DNA of 64,000 nucleotides from Acanthacorydalis orientalis (taxonomy: Eukaryota > Arthropoda > Insecta > Megaloptera > Corydalidae), in contig CM068315.1 of assembly GCA_034766995.1 (NCBI GenBank), positions 17,458,510 through 17,522,509 of the forward strand, given 5' to 3'. The notes under the pieces are model-generated. The model had not been told where the DNA came from and ran no database searches. It saw only the letters and a program-made list of their open reading frames with translations. Position 1 is the stretch's first letter. The number at the start of each line of letters is the position of its first letter. Positions 11,239 through 24,561 of the stretch are shown here, in pieces. A program made the translations under genes and the position numbers.

Positions 11239-12008
11239 TACATAAAACTTTTTGCTGACGATCAGGTGGTGCTTGGGGAAGACGATCAAGATCTCAGCTA
11301 TACGATCAGAAAGCTGTGTGAAGAATATGGAAAAGCAGGTCTTAAAATAAATCTTAATAAATGCGAATATTTAGTAGTTGGAAATGATGACTGTAGAAAC
11401 CTACCACTAGAAGACGATATAATAAAAGGCGTCGATGAAGCCAATTACTTAGGAGTAATTTTTAATAAACAAGGAACGAGTAGAGACGAAATCCAAGAAA
11501 GAATTACCCAAGGCAGAAAGACCATATGCGTACTCAATCCATTACTATGGGAAAGAAATATTAGAAAAACAACAAAGCTTCAACTATACAAAACAATTGT
11601 CCAAAGTATCGTAATATATGGCTCAGAAGTATGGGATCTAAATAAATCACATAGAAAAAAACTACTTGCCACAGAGATGGACTTTCTGAGAAGAAGCTGT
11701 AGAAGATCGAGACTTGAAAGAGTCAGAAATTCAGACATTAGAAGGGAAATGAATACTGCAGGAAATATCATTGACGATATTGAGAAGAAACAACTGACAT
11801 GGTTCGGACACACAAAAGAATGGACGAAGTGAGATGGCCAAGGAGAATATTAGACTGGATACCACCAGAAAGGAGAAAGAGAGGACGACCAAGAAGAAGT
11901 TGGAGAGACGACGTGGACGAGGCAATGGAAAAAAGAAACCTAGATGAAGAAATGTGCTATGACAGAAGGAATTGGAAACTGGGGACGGAGAGGCGGCGAC
12001 AGCCGTAA
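11239..12008 (+). pseudogene. RTE-type LINE reverse transcriptase, 3' fragment
   Basis: A 5'-truncated non-LTR retrotransposon. Translation starts in the reverse transcriptase catalytic core with YIKLFADDQ (the FADD box, 11239-11265). It continues through a GLKINLNKCEYL block, a YLGV block and the LYKTIVQSIVIYGSEVW thumb-region motif, in one frame to about 11800. One single-base frameshift near 11810 moves it to the next frame, where the WPRRILDWIPPERRKRGRPRRSW segment and the terminal LGTERRRQP follow before a stop at 12006-12008. The endonuclease, most of the RT and the 5' UTR are absent, as is usual for LINE insertions truncated during reverse transcription. Clade assignment to RTE rests on the RRKRGRP/GTERRRQP C-terminus known from insect elements. 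Low divergence, one frameshift, no internal stops. Confidence 0.85.
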
Positions 12009-12470
12009 ACAATCCGTTATATATGTACATAAAACCTTTTATTAAACCATTATTTCGGAAAAAAATAAAAATGGGATAATTACAAATAGTATATTATATG
12101 TACTAAATTATTTTTTTTATAAAATCAACTGCTTACCAATATTATAAACTCATTTTTTTAAGTTAAATTAAAAAAAATGAAAATACTAGAAATAAATTAA
12201 TTATTAATAAAATGAAACAAGCGGGTTCAATTTACATTTTATTAATGTCTATAAATAGAGTTCATCAGTTCAATTGTAAAATAATTATTTCTTCGCATGA
12301 AAAGTTTAATATAAAAATATCTTCCATTCTTTTCATTTTATCATTGATGGTTTTAAAAGAAAAAAGCGTATATCAAGGAATCGCTTTGTAAAAGAAATAT
12401 CTTTTCTATATTGAATTAATTAAATTTATTGATATTAGTTTAGATATATTTCTTTGTTCGGATTTATAAA

Positions 12471-12473
<3 letters not shown>

Positions 12474-12510
<37 letters not shown>

Positions 12511-12543
12511 CATGTGTGTGTGTATTTGTGTGTAAGTGTGTGT
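12474..12543. repeat. Compound (TA)n(TG)n microsatellite
   Basis: About 37 bp of TA, then interrupted GTGTGT runs. Confidence 0.9.
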
Positions 12544-13066
12544 GTACTTATGTATATCTGATAAACGTTTTATTTAAAATAATAATACAATACACATCAT
12601 GTCATTCTGTACAAACTTAAGACCGAGCACATTCAAAGCTTGACATCAGAATAAATAAAAATTCATACCGAAAAATATATACACACACAAACGTAAAATG
12701 TACAACGGTGAACTCAAAAATTAAACGCCAAATATAAATCAACTCGCTTCAAGTTCGTGTACATAGTTAGTACAAGCCTGTGAGCGATCTGAGACTCCTC
12801 GCAGAGGCGGAACGAATTAAAACATCCAAGTTCCTGACAGCTGAAGAAATTGATAATGTATTCATAGATCTTTGTATGCTGCTCGCGTGTTCATGTGCGT
12901 GTATTAATTTCAACTTGACGAGTGAGTGGCAAACGTGTAATTAAGTTTGAAATTTGAAATAAAAATTAAAAATTATGATCGAAATGAGCATAACTGCTCG
13001 GATACAAAGCACAAATATGTTAATTTTTATGTTTTTGTACCTACATGAAAGGGTATATTTATTTAC

Positions 13067-13089
13067 ATATATATATATATATATATATG

Positions 13090-13154
<65 letters not shown>
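13067..13154. repeat. (TA)n microsatellite
   Basis: About 88 bp with a single TGTATG interruption. Confidence 0.95.
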
Positions 13155-13157
<3 letters not shown>

Positions 13158-14213
13158 TTCGTTTATGAGGCATGTTTAAAATTATATGATAATTGGATTA
13201 TTTTTAATACTAAGATAGAAAATTTATTAAATAATTTAATCTAAACACCATGTTTTATATAATTAAAAGTCGATGAATACAATATTTTTTCTTTTTTTCT
13301 TTTTATGCTTTCACTTTGTGGATGCTAATATTATCATTGAAATATTTAATCGATCAAAATGAACATTAATAAATTATGAAACAATTTAATAAAAAAAAGT
13401 TGTAGTTAGATCGTAATGTTCCAGACATTGAATCGTTTATAAAAACATTTTTTGTATATTTATAAAATTTATAATCAAATTAAAACTAGTCTGGTGCTCT
13501 TAAAAATAACATTTAATAAAATGTAAACCATAAAAATATAATAATTAATATATATTTTGCTGTGAACTGTAAGGATGATAGTATTATCTTTAAATTTACC
13601 TAAGTTATTATGACAAAGAAAAGTAATCGGTTATTAAACATTTTGAGCAGAAAAAAACATCTGTAATTAGTAGAAGTTAGCGAAAAATAATTTGTAAAAA
13701 TGATAATATGGGCATTCATCACTATTTTAATTATCCTCTGAGCATAAAATAATGGAAGAATATGAAATAAAAATCGGAAGTACTCTAAAGCTCCGCTAGT
13801 TAATCTTTATAACTCAATCCTCCTAGATATGAAAATTTCTCAATTTATCTCATCATTCCTAATAACAATCTATGATCAGTCAATTGTTCGGAAAAAATAG
13901 CTGCATATATTTCAAAAGCTCTGTGTTCGACACTCAAAACGCGACTTATCTAAAAATTCCAATTACCAGTAATGAAAATGATGTAAATTTTAAAAAATAT
14001 GCAGTCCTACATTGTGTTCATATGTATCTGCTTTTACAAAATAGTAAATTGTTTTTATAAATAAAAAATATATATTCTTTAATTATAAGAAAATATAGAC
14101 AACTCCTAGATATTCCTGCCACATTTCATATTGTTCTGAATCAAACATCACATACCATATTCATGAAAAAGTTAAATAGTATATTTTCGAATAATTTATT
14201 AATAGTAGATTAC

Positions 14214-14216
<3 letters not shown>

Positions 14217-14298
<82 letters not shown>
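14217..14298. repeat. (TA)n microsatellite
   Basis: About 82 bp with one TGTATG interruption, the same interruption type as in the array at 13067. Confidence 0.95.
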
Positions 14299-14300
<2 letters not shown>

Positions 14301-15178
14301 TGTATATGTGTTTAAATTAAAAGCATTCATTTAAGATGTGATCATCAACCAAACAATATTCTTAATGCAAAACGTACTCATCGTTCCACATAATGTAATG
14401 AGAAATAGCTTACCTGTAGAATGTTCGAAAAAAATAACAAATCTCTTTCGTTGTTTACAGTGCAAGATTCAATTCAAACGTAAAAAAATAATTTCGCCTA
14501 GGGTTATAAACGAGGACGAATCACCATTCTAAAAAAAATAATTTTTTTATGTATTCCTTTAGATTTTCGTCCATGTGCCTATCCATGTAAACGATACTCT
14601 AACAATCCTATCTAATAATATGCGGTTATGTGGGGTTCGAATTAAATACCACACAATAGCAGTTGATTCTGTTAGGAAATCATGTCTCCAAGCTATTTTC
14701 GAATACACCGCAACGATACTAATCTAACGTATGCTTTATTTGTCAGTAAAACTTAAAATGTTTTATTCGACGTGAGAATAAATAAAAAATACGTCTTTTT
14801 CGATCATGTTTTTGAATAGATACTTTTCCTTATAGCAAAGTTAATCATGTTTAAAATATTGTAGTCGAACTAAACATAGAAACCAAAAAAAATCCCACAA
14901 ACACTTATACGACAAGATATAAATTTTTCATCATTTTCTTCAAACAATATTTTCATTATTTTAAATTTATAATATCGAGACAAAAACGAAACACTTCTTT
15001 ATACGAACTTCTTCCTGTCATAAAAAAGTAACTGGTTAGATAAAATTTATATTTTAATGTTACTTTAAAAACGCAAACTCTAACCGTTTTACAAAAAGTT
15101 TTATGATGTTGATAATATCATTCCACACCCTATCAACTTTTAAAACTAGGATAAACGCTGTGAAAACGATACAACGTC

Positions 15179-15181
<3 letters not shown>

Positions 15182-15222
<41 letters not shown>
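15182..15222. repeat. (TA)n microsatellite
   Basis: About 41 bp of pure TA. Confidence 0.95.
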
Positions 15223-15224
<2 letters not shown>

Positions 15225-15375
15225 CGCTTTTCTTAAAGTTTAATCATTGTTTTTACTATGAAATAAACATATTGTTCATAAATAAATGTATATATTTTAT
15301 ACAATATAAACCCTTTATCTATTTTAATACTTGTACATTATGGTTATTAAAGGGATGTCGTTTTTTTATATCCTC

Positions 15376-15392
15376 GCTCTCTCTCTCTTTCT

Positions 15393-15425
<33 letters not shown>
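15376..15425. repeat. Compound (CT)n(TA)n microsatellite
   Basis: CT run followed by an interrupted TA/TATG run. Confidence 0.9.
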
Positions 15426-16194
15426 CGTACATGTGTTTAAAATATTATAAAACGTAATAAAATTAAAGACTGATTTTAATAAAATACAATGATGAAATAA
15501 ATTAAATTTGCACACTTCATAGATTTTTATGAAAGAGAATTGTTTAGTCAAAGTTCTTGAATAATTTAATTTAAAATGTATAAAAGTATGAATGTAGAAA
15601 TGTTTTTAAATTCAAATCAAATATTGCATTATGTTCTCGTTTATTTCATAGAATATCGGAATTACTTTCTGTAAAGCTACTTAAGAAAAATCAATTATAA
15701 ATCTAATTATTGTTTTCATAGAAGTTCATGTTTTAACTTTATATAAATAATTATTACTAAGAAAGTATTTATATATCTTACAAATATGTATATGTATTGT
15801 TAATCAACTTTATTACAAGCTTTATAATTATTTTAAAACAAATATTTATATTTTATTTGCTGTTTGATAAATTAAAATATAATCATTTTTCCAGAATTTT
15901 TTGTACCTTGTCGCTCTGAAAGTGATGACCATGTCATGAAATATGGATAAACTAGAATTATGATTTATTGAACATTTTTGATGTTTGACACTTTTTATTG
16001 TTTATGTAATGAAAAAATAAATAATTTAGAAAAATCTATAATTGAATCTATGAGATCCAAAACAGTATGATTGTTCAGGTAAAATTTTATTCTATCACAT
16101 GCATTAAAAAATTTTAGACAATAAAACTCAAAAAATGATTGTTTTCAAATTGTAAAATAAGTTGATTAATCCTTATTCACTTTTTCTTGTATAT

Positions 16195-16500
16195 ATTTCG
16201 ATAGTGATTCCATCATCATTAGAGCTTTAGCTACAATTTAGAAAAATCTGATTAGAAATCAGTTTTTTTTTTAAATATCTTAAAAAGGTTAAAGTCCAGA
16301 AAATCCTTGTAATATTTTTATTTTTTCATATTATATTCATCTAAAAATAATGGTATCGCCATCAAAATGAGTGCAAGTACCGATTCGAAATTATCATTAA
16401 TTAGTTATTGAAAAATTTAATGCTATAATTTTTTTATAATCTGTTAGGAAGTAAAAAAAATATTTATGAAAGTAAATTTAGACGCAGTGCTTAAAACTAC
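16195..16500. repeat. Dispersed repeat B, degenerate copy
   Basis: Shares two blocks with the copy next to the intact mariner. One is GTGATTCCATCATCAT (16205-16220) with a related inverted ATGGTATCGCCATCAAAATG (16350-16369). The other is TTTATGAAAGTAAATTTAGA (from about 16465). Non-coding and of unknown class. Confidence 0.4.
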
Positions 16501-16986
16501 ATCTTATTTAATTCTTTACTTGAATATAATCAAGTTGTATTCGTTTTCTGTAAAATTACTTTTATTTATAGCTCATTATTTTGATAAATCATTGTTCCAA
16601 TTATTTTCATATTTATTTTAGAAAATCATTAAAATTAAATTATTATATTAAATGAAATTTTTATATAGAAACAATTGAGATATATTTTCAGTTTATTGAA
16701 TTTATACTTCTTAATAATCACTGAAAAAATTCAAAAAATACTCTTTTTCAAAACGTCACATAAAACAATTATCTGTTTGTTATATAAAAGTTGTAGTAGT
16801 TTATTTCAATTAAATATTTCTAAAGAACAATAACGACTTATATTAATAACAGATAAATCAATATTTCAGAGAAAATGAAATTATTTTTCCATAATACAAA
16901 GTGCCGTTTTCGAGGGAGAATCTTAAAATATTTAATACTTCTGTTACATTCTGTAATAAAAAATTGTAAGTCTCATCATATGTACC

Positions 16987-16988
<2 letters not shown>

Positions 16989-17044
<56 letters not shown>
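16989..17044. repeat. (TA)n microsatellite
   Basis: About 56 bp of pure TA. Confidence 0.95.
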
Positions 17045-17045
<1 letters not shown>

Positions 17046-17059
17046 CATGTGTCTGTATG

Positions 17060-17640
17060 AATATGTTTACTTAGGTACAACTATATCGTCTACTAACTAC
17101 AGCATCTAAGAATTTCTAACTAGGTATATGTTAAGGTAGGCAGTCTGTTGTTTACCTTTCTATTGAATGTAACATTTTGCAAGGAAAAAAGTATGCTCTT
17201 ACTCCTTCGGGGCAACAGGTGAAGAGACTTTAAAATGTGTATTTAGAAAGCTCTCTGGGTCGTTGAAAATTCCGGAGGAAGTACTGGAAAAAAACACAGC
17301 GCCCGTTCTCATAATGTAAATGTGATGTTAAATTTTTAGTGAATGGAAAAATGCACACAAACACGTTTGTTTCTATACGTTCAGTAGGTATAAAGATGAC
17401 GTTAACCGCTATATCTGCTTGTAAATGTGCTAGAGAGAAACAAGATACTTTCAATTACATATTTATTTTGAATCAGATGCGAACGATACGAACAAGAAAT
17501 GAAACCACAAGTTCGAACATGGTTTATTGTGAAAGACACGCATATTTTTATATTAAAAAAATGATAAGGGATGAAACTTGAAAATTATTAATATTTAAAA
17601 ACGCGGAGAGTCACGATCGAACATCAGTAACAGTTAAAAA
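17060..17640. other. Moderately complex non-coding stretch
   Basis: Richer in CG than its flanks. Small open frames occur on both strands (17230-17454 minus, 17339-17581 plus) with no recognisable family, and neither has a convincing start context. No transposon ends seen. Confidence 0.35.
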
Positions 17641-18109
17641 ATGATTTATAATAAAATTGAATATATTTTGCTATTATTTGTTGGGATATTTTTACCCTTT
17701 AACATGTCATTTAAAGAATTGGATATTTCTTTATTGATATCAAATTTATCAAAATTCAGTTTTATTTGTTCGAATTTTTAATTAAGATTCAAACAATTAA
17801 TTCAAACATAAATCTAATATTTATCTTCAACAAAAAATCTAATTAAAATCGACAGTCTTATCAACACAAGTGATGTATTCTGAAAATCATATAAAATGTA
17901 ATTATAAATTGAAAAATTATTTTTTATGTACTAAAATTTCTTTATCTTGATGACGGATTTTTTCTTAAAATAATATACAATTTAGTATTTTATTCAACTC
18001 ATTTTGAACAAAATAAGGAAGTTATCAAAAATAAAAACAATTATAGTGAAAATAATGGGTATAGTATATATTTCTCATAAAAATAAGGGTGGAATAATTT
18101 CTTTAGATT

Positions 18110-18300
18110 TAATATTTCCATTCTACGTCCGTTCAAACATTACTATCGCAGCTCCTGGGCTAAATTTTAATTGAAACTGTAGATGAAAAGAGCCAGGATA
18201 TTGTGTTCTCGGTGTGTTTATTTTACGGACGGCCGTTTGCACTGTATTGGTCTCTACAGTTTTTTTTAATCTTATACAAACTACTACCAGGAGCAAGTGC
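18110..18300. other. GC-richer island
   Basis: Contains ACGGACGGCCGT (about 18225-18236) and other words unlike the surroundings. A regulatory element or old repeat is possible. The 80-codon open frame that follows (18297-18539) is low-complexity and unsupported. Confidence 0.3.
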
Positions 18301-19029
18301 ATTGTGCATTCTATACAATATGGGATTTCAATAAAAAAAACTTGCTACAATTACATTTTTGTGCTAATTTAATTCCGTTTATTTCTTTTTTGTACAGTTA
18401 TCGAAACGACATTATTATTGCTGCATGTTTATTTATTTTCATTGCATGTCAAGTTATATTACAGTGTATATGTTTTCATTTCTATCACTTTTTACAAACA
18501 GTTAAAAATAATTTCATGGTTATTGGTTTTTTATACTGAAAATAAAATTTTATTTCGAAATTTAAAAGTTAATAATTACTGAACATTCAATTACTATCCA
18601 TAGATTAAAGTTCTAAAATAATACTAATAAAGTCATTAGTTTCTAATATTAATTTCATATTACTAATGTTTTAATGTAAATTTTTTTGGTTTTTTAAAAT
18701 TAAATTATAAAATACTTTTTTTAATTCTATTCAATAATATACAGCTATTAGAAGTAAATTTTACTAAACATTTTCATCTTTTTTGCTTCGATTTTATTTA
18801 TGGACTTTAAACTAATTTTATAAAAAAATAATGCAATCTACTGTTCTAATTTACAAGTACAAAAATTGAAAAAAATAAATTTTTAAATTATAAATAAATA
18901 TATTTTTAGTATTCTTTATTTATTTTGCATTTTTTTGTTATTAAACATAAATTTCTAATGAAATGTTATTATGACGTGCGAATTTATCAAATGAGTTCAT
19001 GATAAAAAAAATAAACATTACAAAAGTGC

Positions 19030-19430
19030 GAGAAGTAAATAAGAAAGGCCAACAGGATAGAAAGGTTATAATTCCATAGCAAATAGAAGCTGTTTGTAAC
19101 GACAATCAGTGATAAAAACCAGATAACTTTCTTCATTAAAAATAACTTCGTTAAGAATTACATGGCGGTAATAATTGGACTGGTCGGTTCCCCTCTAATT
19201 ACAAGTCATGTCACAGATATTCTTCTACACCCCTTTGCTAACTAATTAATCACGTTTTAAGGGTTGTGGTGAGAATGCAGCTTTCCATCGCAGACGGCGT
19301 TGTAGCGCGCGCGTTCGAGACCTGGTTCCAGTGTGTAATTCTGAACGAAGATTACCATTCAATCCAGATGATTCTTGGAGAGAATTGTATTGTTTGTGTA
19401 GTGATTTCATATGGTGTTTTAATTGTTGGA
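19030..19430. other. Island with homeodomain-like sites
   Basis: Balanced-composition stretch holding TAATTGG and TAATTAATCA words and a GCGCGCG run (about 19307-19313). A frame runs through it but ends in a TA array, so it is not a credible gene. A candidate conserved non-coding element. Confidence 0.35.
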
Positions 19431-19435
19431 AGAGA

Positions 19436-19437
<2 letters not shown>

Positions 19438-19499
<62 letters not shown>
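19438..19499. repeat. (TA)n microsatellite
   Basis: About 62 bp of pure TA. Confidence 0.95.
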
Positions 19500-19501
<2 letters not shown>

Positions 19502-19720
19502 TTGCATAATCGTATAATGATAAATTCATATTTATTTGAAGTAAAATATTACTTGAATCTCTCGGGTACTTAAATCATAAATGATAACATTTAGTAATTA
19601 TCAGTTTTTGTTGAAATAGTTTATGAATTATAGTCGTGTTTTCATTCAATATGAAATTGCTTATGAAAAAGGCTACTTGTAACGAAATATAACTTAAAAA
19701 CTTATTAATATACGTAGCAC

Positions 19721-19738
19721 CCACACACACACACACAT

Positions 19739-19787
<49 letters not shown>
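19721..19787. repeat. Compound (CA)n(TA)n microsatellite
   Basis: About 38 bp of CA followed by about 29 bp of TA. Confidence 0.95.
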
Positions 19788-19790
<3 letters not shown>

Positions 19791-20809
19791 GCATTTTATA
19801 CTAAATATACAATTGTTTTTTTGTTACTCATATAATTTCAAATATTTCTGAGTCAAAATCAATAAATAGAAAAAAGAATGGATAAATAGAAAAATGGTAT
19901 ATAAACGAGAATCTATTTCAAAGAATTCCATGATTAAAATTCTCTATAACTATAAAAATATATGAGTAAAAAAATAAGTAGAATTTATCTAGTACAACAG
20001 ATATATGAGTAATTGAATTTTGGAGAACTAGGTAATTATTATGATAAAAATATATTTGGAAGAGGTTTTGAAACATATGTACTGAAAATAAATAGCAGTG
20101 TAACAGGGAATAACTCAGACAAAACTGAACTGACTAGCACAGATATATAAATATAAAAATTACAATTAATTATTATAAGATAAAATAATAAATCAGTTGT
20201 AAAAGTAAAATAATGAAGATAAATAAATTCATTAAGAACATAAAACATAAAAAATAGCGAAAATAGTTAGAAGAAGCGAAAAAAATATAAAAAGCTTATA
20301 CGATATAAGTAGAAGAATATTACAAAAGTAGAGTAGAAAGAAGATAAGGTAAAAGAGTAATTTTGTATGAAAATATAGGAAGAAAAGAGTTGAAAACACT
20401 ACATCTATTCATTAATATTTATTTATAATGTTATTTTATTTCAACCGGTGTTTTATAAATATTGAGACTTTTATCAATAATTTTGAATCTTAGTCGTTAA
20501 GAAAATTTTTCAAAAAAATCTTAATAGTATAAATAGGAATATCTTTTACTATTTTTTAAATTTATTCAATCTATTACAATGTATATGTTTTCGTTTAATT
20601 TAAATTTTTTGCCTTATTGAAATAATTTTTTAATAATTTATTATGAAATATTGTATTGGAAACTTTATAGTTTTTATAATTCTTTATTATGACTTCTGTG
20701 TTTAATTCCTAGTACTTAATAAAGATAGTGTTTAGTAGAGTGGTATTTATAGAACTTGACAATGTTAAATATTTGCCCATTTTTAAGGTTTAAAATATAT
20801 TTATAAATA
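19788..20809. other. AT-rich stretch, no gene seen
   Basis: Purine-rich on the plus strand between about 20220 and 20400. Nothing recognisable. Confidence 0.55.
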
Positions 20810-21887
20810 TTGGGTTGGCTAATAAGTAATGTCGGATTTTTTCGTAAGAGATCGTTCTGCTGTTTATTTCTACAAAGAAAAAAATGCGGTACAAAATATT
20901 TCTAATGTGCATAATGATTGTGTTGTAAATGAAAGAATAGTGTAAAAATGGTTCAAAAAAGTTTTGTGATGGAGATTTTAGTTTTATCAATGATAAACGA
21001 TCTGACAGACCTATCGAGATTGATAACGATGAAATCATTTTTTAAATTGAAAATAATCCACATTATATCACACGAGGGATTGCTGAAATGTTAAGAATAT
21101 CGAAATCTAGCATTGGAAACCATTTGTATCAACTAGGTACGGTTTCCAGATATGATGTTTAGGTTCCGCACAATTTAAGGAAAAAAAACTTAGTGGAATG
21201 AATTTCGGCTTATAATTCATCGTTGAAACTATAAGAACGAACCATTCCTCAAATGGATTGTTCCTAGGGATGGAGGATGGATTGTCTACAATAATGTAAC
21301 ATGAAAAATATATTGGAGTAAACCAGGATCAAACTCATTAACTTCTCTCAAACCCGGTTTATACCCCAAGAAAGTCATGTTATGTATATGGTGGGATTGA
21401 AAGGAAGTACTGTTTTTATGAGTTCCTGCCGCTTAATCAAATCATTTATTCTGATGAATACTGTTCACAGTTGGATAGACTAAAGAAAAACGACCAGAAT
21501 TGGCCAATAGGAAAAGAGTAGTTTTCCATCGAGATAACGCGACGCCACACGTATCTTTATAGACTCGACAAAGATTGGGAGAGCTGAATTGGGTTGTGCT
21601 TATTTATTCATTATATTAACCAGACTTAGCATCACTAGATTTTTACTTATTTCGTTCTTTTCAAAATTCCGTCAATCGGAAACATTTTGATTCTTTAGAG
21701 GCTTGTGAAAAATGTTACGAGATTTTTTGCTGAAAAAGTAACAAATTCTAAGAGGATGGTATTATAAAATTGCTAAAAAGATGCAAAAGAGTCATTGATT
21801 AAAATGGTCAATACATTATCAAAAAAAGTGCTCTGTATTAAAAAAAAATTGACCGAGAAATTCGACATTACTTATTGATCAACCCAA
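20810..21887 (+). mobile_element. Degenerate mariner, mellifera-type TIRs
   Basis: A 1,078-bp element with both ends. The 5' TIR begins TTGGGTTGGCTAATAAGTAA and the inverted 3' TIR begins TTGGGTTGATCAATAAGTAA; similarity extends over about 30 bp. TA flanks both sides (20808-20809, 21888-21889). Transposase text lies in broken frames on the plus strand: a WFKKF block, IENNPHYITRGIAEMLRIS (helix-turn-helix), a WVPHNL block, HRDNATPHVSL (second catalytic Asp) and PDLASLDFYLFRSFQN (third Asp). Stops and shifts occur in every part, so no protein is made. It is shorter than a full mariner of about 1.3 kb, which implies internal deletions. Subfamily assignment is from memory of related bee and ant elements. 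Confidence 0.85.
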
Positions 21888-22019
21888 TAGCATAAGCTCA
21901 GTATGTAATAAAAATATTACTTATTGAGCGAACGAACAGAATATAAAATAATATTTCAATACAATGTGTAACAATAAATAAAAAAATATACGTTGTAACG
22001 TAATTATAACATAATCTAA

Positions 22020-22380
22020 AAGCCGATCTTAATCTACAGTAACTAAACGAATCTCTATGAGAGGAGTAACTACTTCTCTACTTTCGTTCACTGCAACGCT
22101 TCTAATGGAATCAGCGATAATTAAGTCGGTAATCTAGTTAACGGGGGACACATTCTCGACTGTGCCCCCTCGCAACTTTAGTCACCTGATGCGCACAAGA
22201 AAACCTGTTGTTCGAAACGTAAGGACACTAAAATCGATTGTCCCGTTACGTCGCGCCGACGAAGCCCATCCTGCGAACAACGCATTGCCGTCCTTGTTTG
22301 AACACTAATCTCGGCCATTTTAAAATATCGTAGTCTACATGCCAGATTATACGTGAAAATGAGATGATGCTGGAGCAACA
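22020..22380. other. GC-richer island right of mariner
   Basis: A compact block of normal composition with many CGs (CGTCGCGCCGACG near 22250) and GGGGGACACA/TGTGCCCCC, an imperfect inverted repeat (about 22143-22170). A 66-codon frame on the minus strand is not recognisable. Possible regulatory element, exon or old repeat. Confidence 0.35.
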
Positions 22381-24500
22381 GTGCTTTGTGTAAATGATGA
22401 GTTATTTAAAATGTATTGAATTAAGTTGAACAATGGAAAATATAATAATGTGTAGGTATGAATTTTTGACTATGTATTTGTATATGAGAGAAACATCAAT
22501 TCAAGTCAGGTAGATCGACGATTTATATAATTATGTACGCGTGTTATAGTTAGAAAAAAAATATAAATTTTGAAAAATTTCATTTTCTGAAAATCAATAA
22601 CAAGTAGGTTTATAAAAAATATGTTTCATCTATCCATTTTTAAATAAAAAATATTTTATTAATACTAATAGTCAGCATAAGATTTAGACAGGGGTAACAT
22701 TAGCCCACTGTCCAGGGTGAAATATTTTCAGGGGCGGCAAATTTTGAAAAGCCAGAAATTTTATTATCAATCATAATTTCAATTTACAGCCAACACAAAT
22801 GTGAAATGAAAAATTAAATACAAAAATATTTGCAGTTCAAATTTTGTTTTTGAAATTTATGTAACAGAACTTCATAATTTACATTTCTTAAATAAATTGA
22901 AAGAATGGGAAATTTTACAATTTACTAATTGCAATTTTACTGATGATTAATTTTTTTTCTGTTGAAATTTTCTCAAAATTACTAACAGTAACGGATTTCT
23001 CTTCATTCATTTGAACAAATTTTGAGAAGTGAATGGATAGAATTTGATTCTTGGCTCAAGAGCGACACCTAGTGCAAATCCGAGCCTGCTAACAGTATGA
23101 AAAATATAATTTATAAGAAGTAAATTTAATCCGATCGTTATTTATAAACGTAAGCATTAATTTCAGTTGTAGTTCCTTTTTTACTTTCATCAATATATTT
23201 TTTCTATTTGAAAAACGTTGTTGTCTAATGAAAAAAACATAGACTTAAATAGTTTCTAAAATGTTATTTAATGTTTACCTTCCCATTTTTATATTCTTAA
23301 TGGCGTACACACAAAGATTACATATTTAAAAACAATGCTGAAAACTTGATTACATCTCTAAAAACAAAATAATTACTATTTACAATTATACAGTTTCCGG
23401 GATATTCACATGTGATCTATTCAATTTCCTAAACAGTACAAGTAGTTGTACATAAAGAGTTTAGACTCGAGGATGATTAGTAAAAGAGCACGAGGTATAG
23501 TATTATTCAGCACTTAAAGAATAACATCTGTCGTCAGCTATGTCTCTAGCAGAATTGGTCGTAATATGTACTATGAACATCCGGTAACGACATGCGATCG
23601 AGAAAAACTTATAAATAGATTCCAGTACAATACATTGAAAGCTTTTTTAATCTGTTTCAATCATATCGTCTCTATTGATTTCTTTATTGTATCCGACGTA
23701 CATCATTAAAGTTGTCTTCAGAAACTTTAACAGTTTTCAACAAAAAAAATAATGTAAAATTGACGTTGAGTTTATATTTTTTTCTTTTTTAAATTTTAAC
23801 TATTTTTTACAGTAGATATTATTGATCGAGTATTAAATTTAGTTCCTTGCATCGCAATTATTTTCAAATATATTTATTAACATTGGATCTTTGAAATAAT
23901 TTAAATCTTCTTTATAGTTTTCTTTACAATTATATATTCTTAAAATGAATGTAATTTTGAACGTAAGATTATATTTTTATTCCGATTTATTTCGTTCAGA
24001 TATTTATCAATAATATATAATTAAAACGTCTAATATTTCTTAATCAAAACAGTGGACTTATATGTACCCTTCATATTGTCAATTTTTTACAATACGCGTT
24101 ATCTTTTATTCCCCCAGTCATTTTAATTTCCTAATTAGCACGCCGTTAATGTATTAAGTGCATTATGCATTAATACAATCCATCAGAAAGGTCACATCAA
24201 AATGATATTAAACTTTTCGAGGAAATAAAGTTACTAAAGTAATGCTCTTCTATGAATTTTAAATTATATATGATTAAAATCTTTTACCAGTTTTCTTTAA
24301 ACCCGTTTCTGTTATCTGTTTTTATATTCATAAATAAACAAACATTTGCATTTGTTAAACAGATTTTTTCATCGGCATTAAACCAAAAAAGAAATTTACT
24401 ATCTTATAAATGGAAAAAATTTTTTCTTGCTGGAAAACTAAATAAAATGTATAAACTTGTGTATGCAATAATTAAATAAATTTATCTTATACAAAGTATT

Positions 24501-24504
<4 letters not shown>

Positions 24505-24558
<54 letters not shown>
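24505..24558. repeat. (TA)n microsatellite
   Basis: About 54 bp of pure TA. Confidence 0.95.

Positions 24559-24561
<3 letters not shown>

Larger units (their letters stand above)
12009..16980. other. AT-rich stretch, no gene seen
   Basis: A slightly more complex patch at 12720-12900 gives the peptide LAEAERIKTSKFLTAEEID in one frame, which I do not recognise. Another at 14560-14740 is non-coding. The rest is simple repeats and AT-rich DNA. Confidence 0.55.

Noticed and set aside
12760..12870. Peptide LAEAERIKTSKFLTAEEID as a coding exon
   Set aside because: Short, with no clear splice signals and no recognised family; left as unexplained sequence.
22685..22745. AGGGGCGGC-type words like degraded hAT or other DNA-transposon DNA
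   Set aside because: No terminal repeats, target duplication or protein text could be tied to it.
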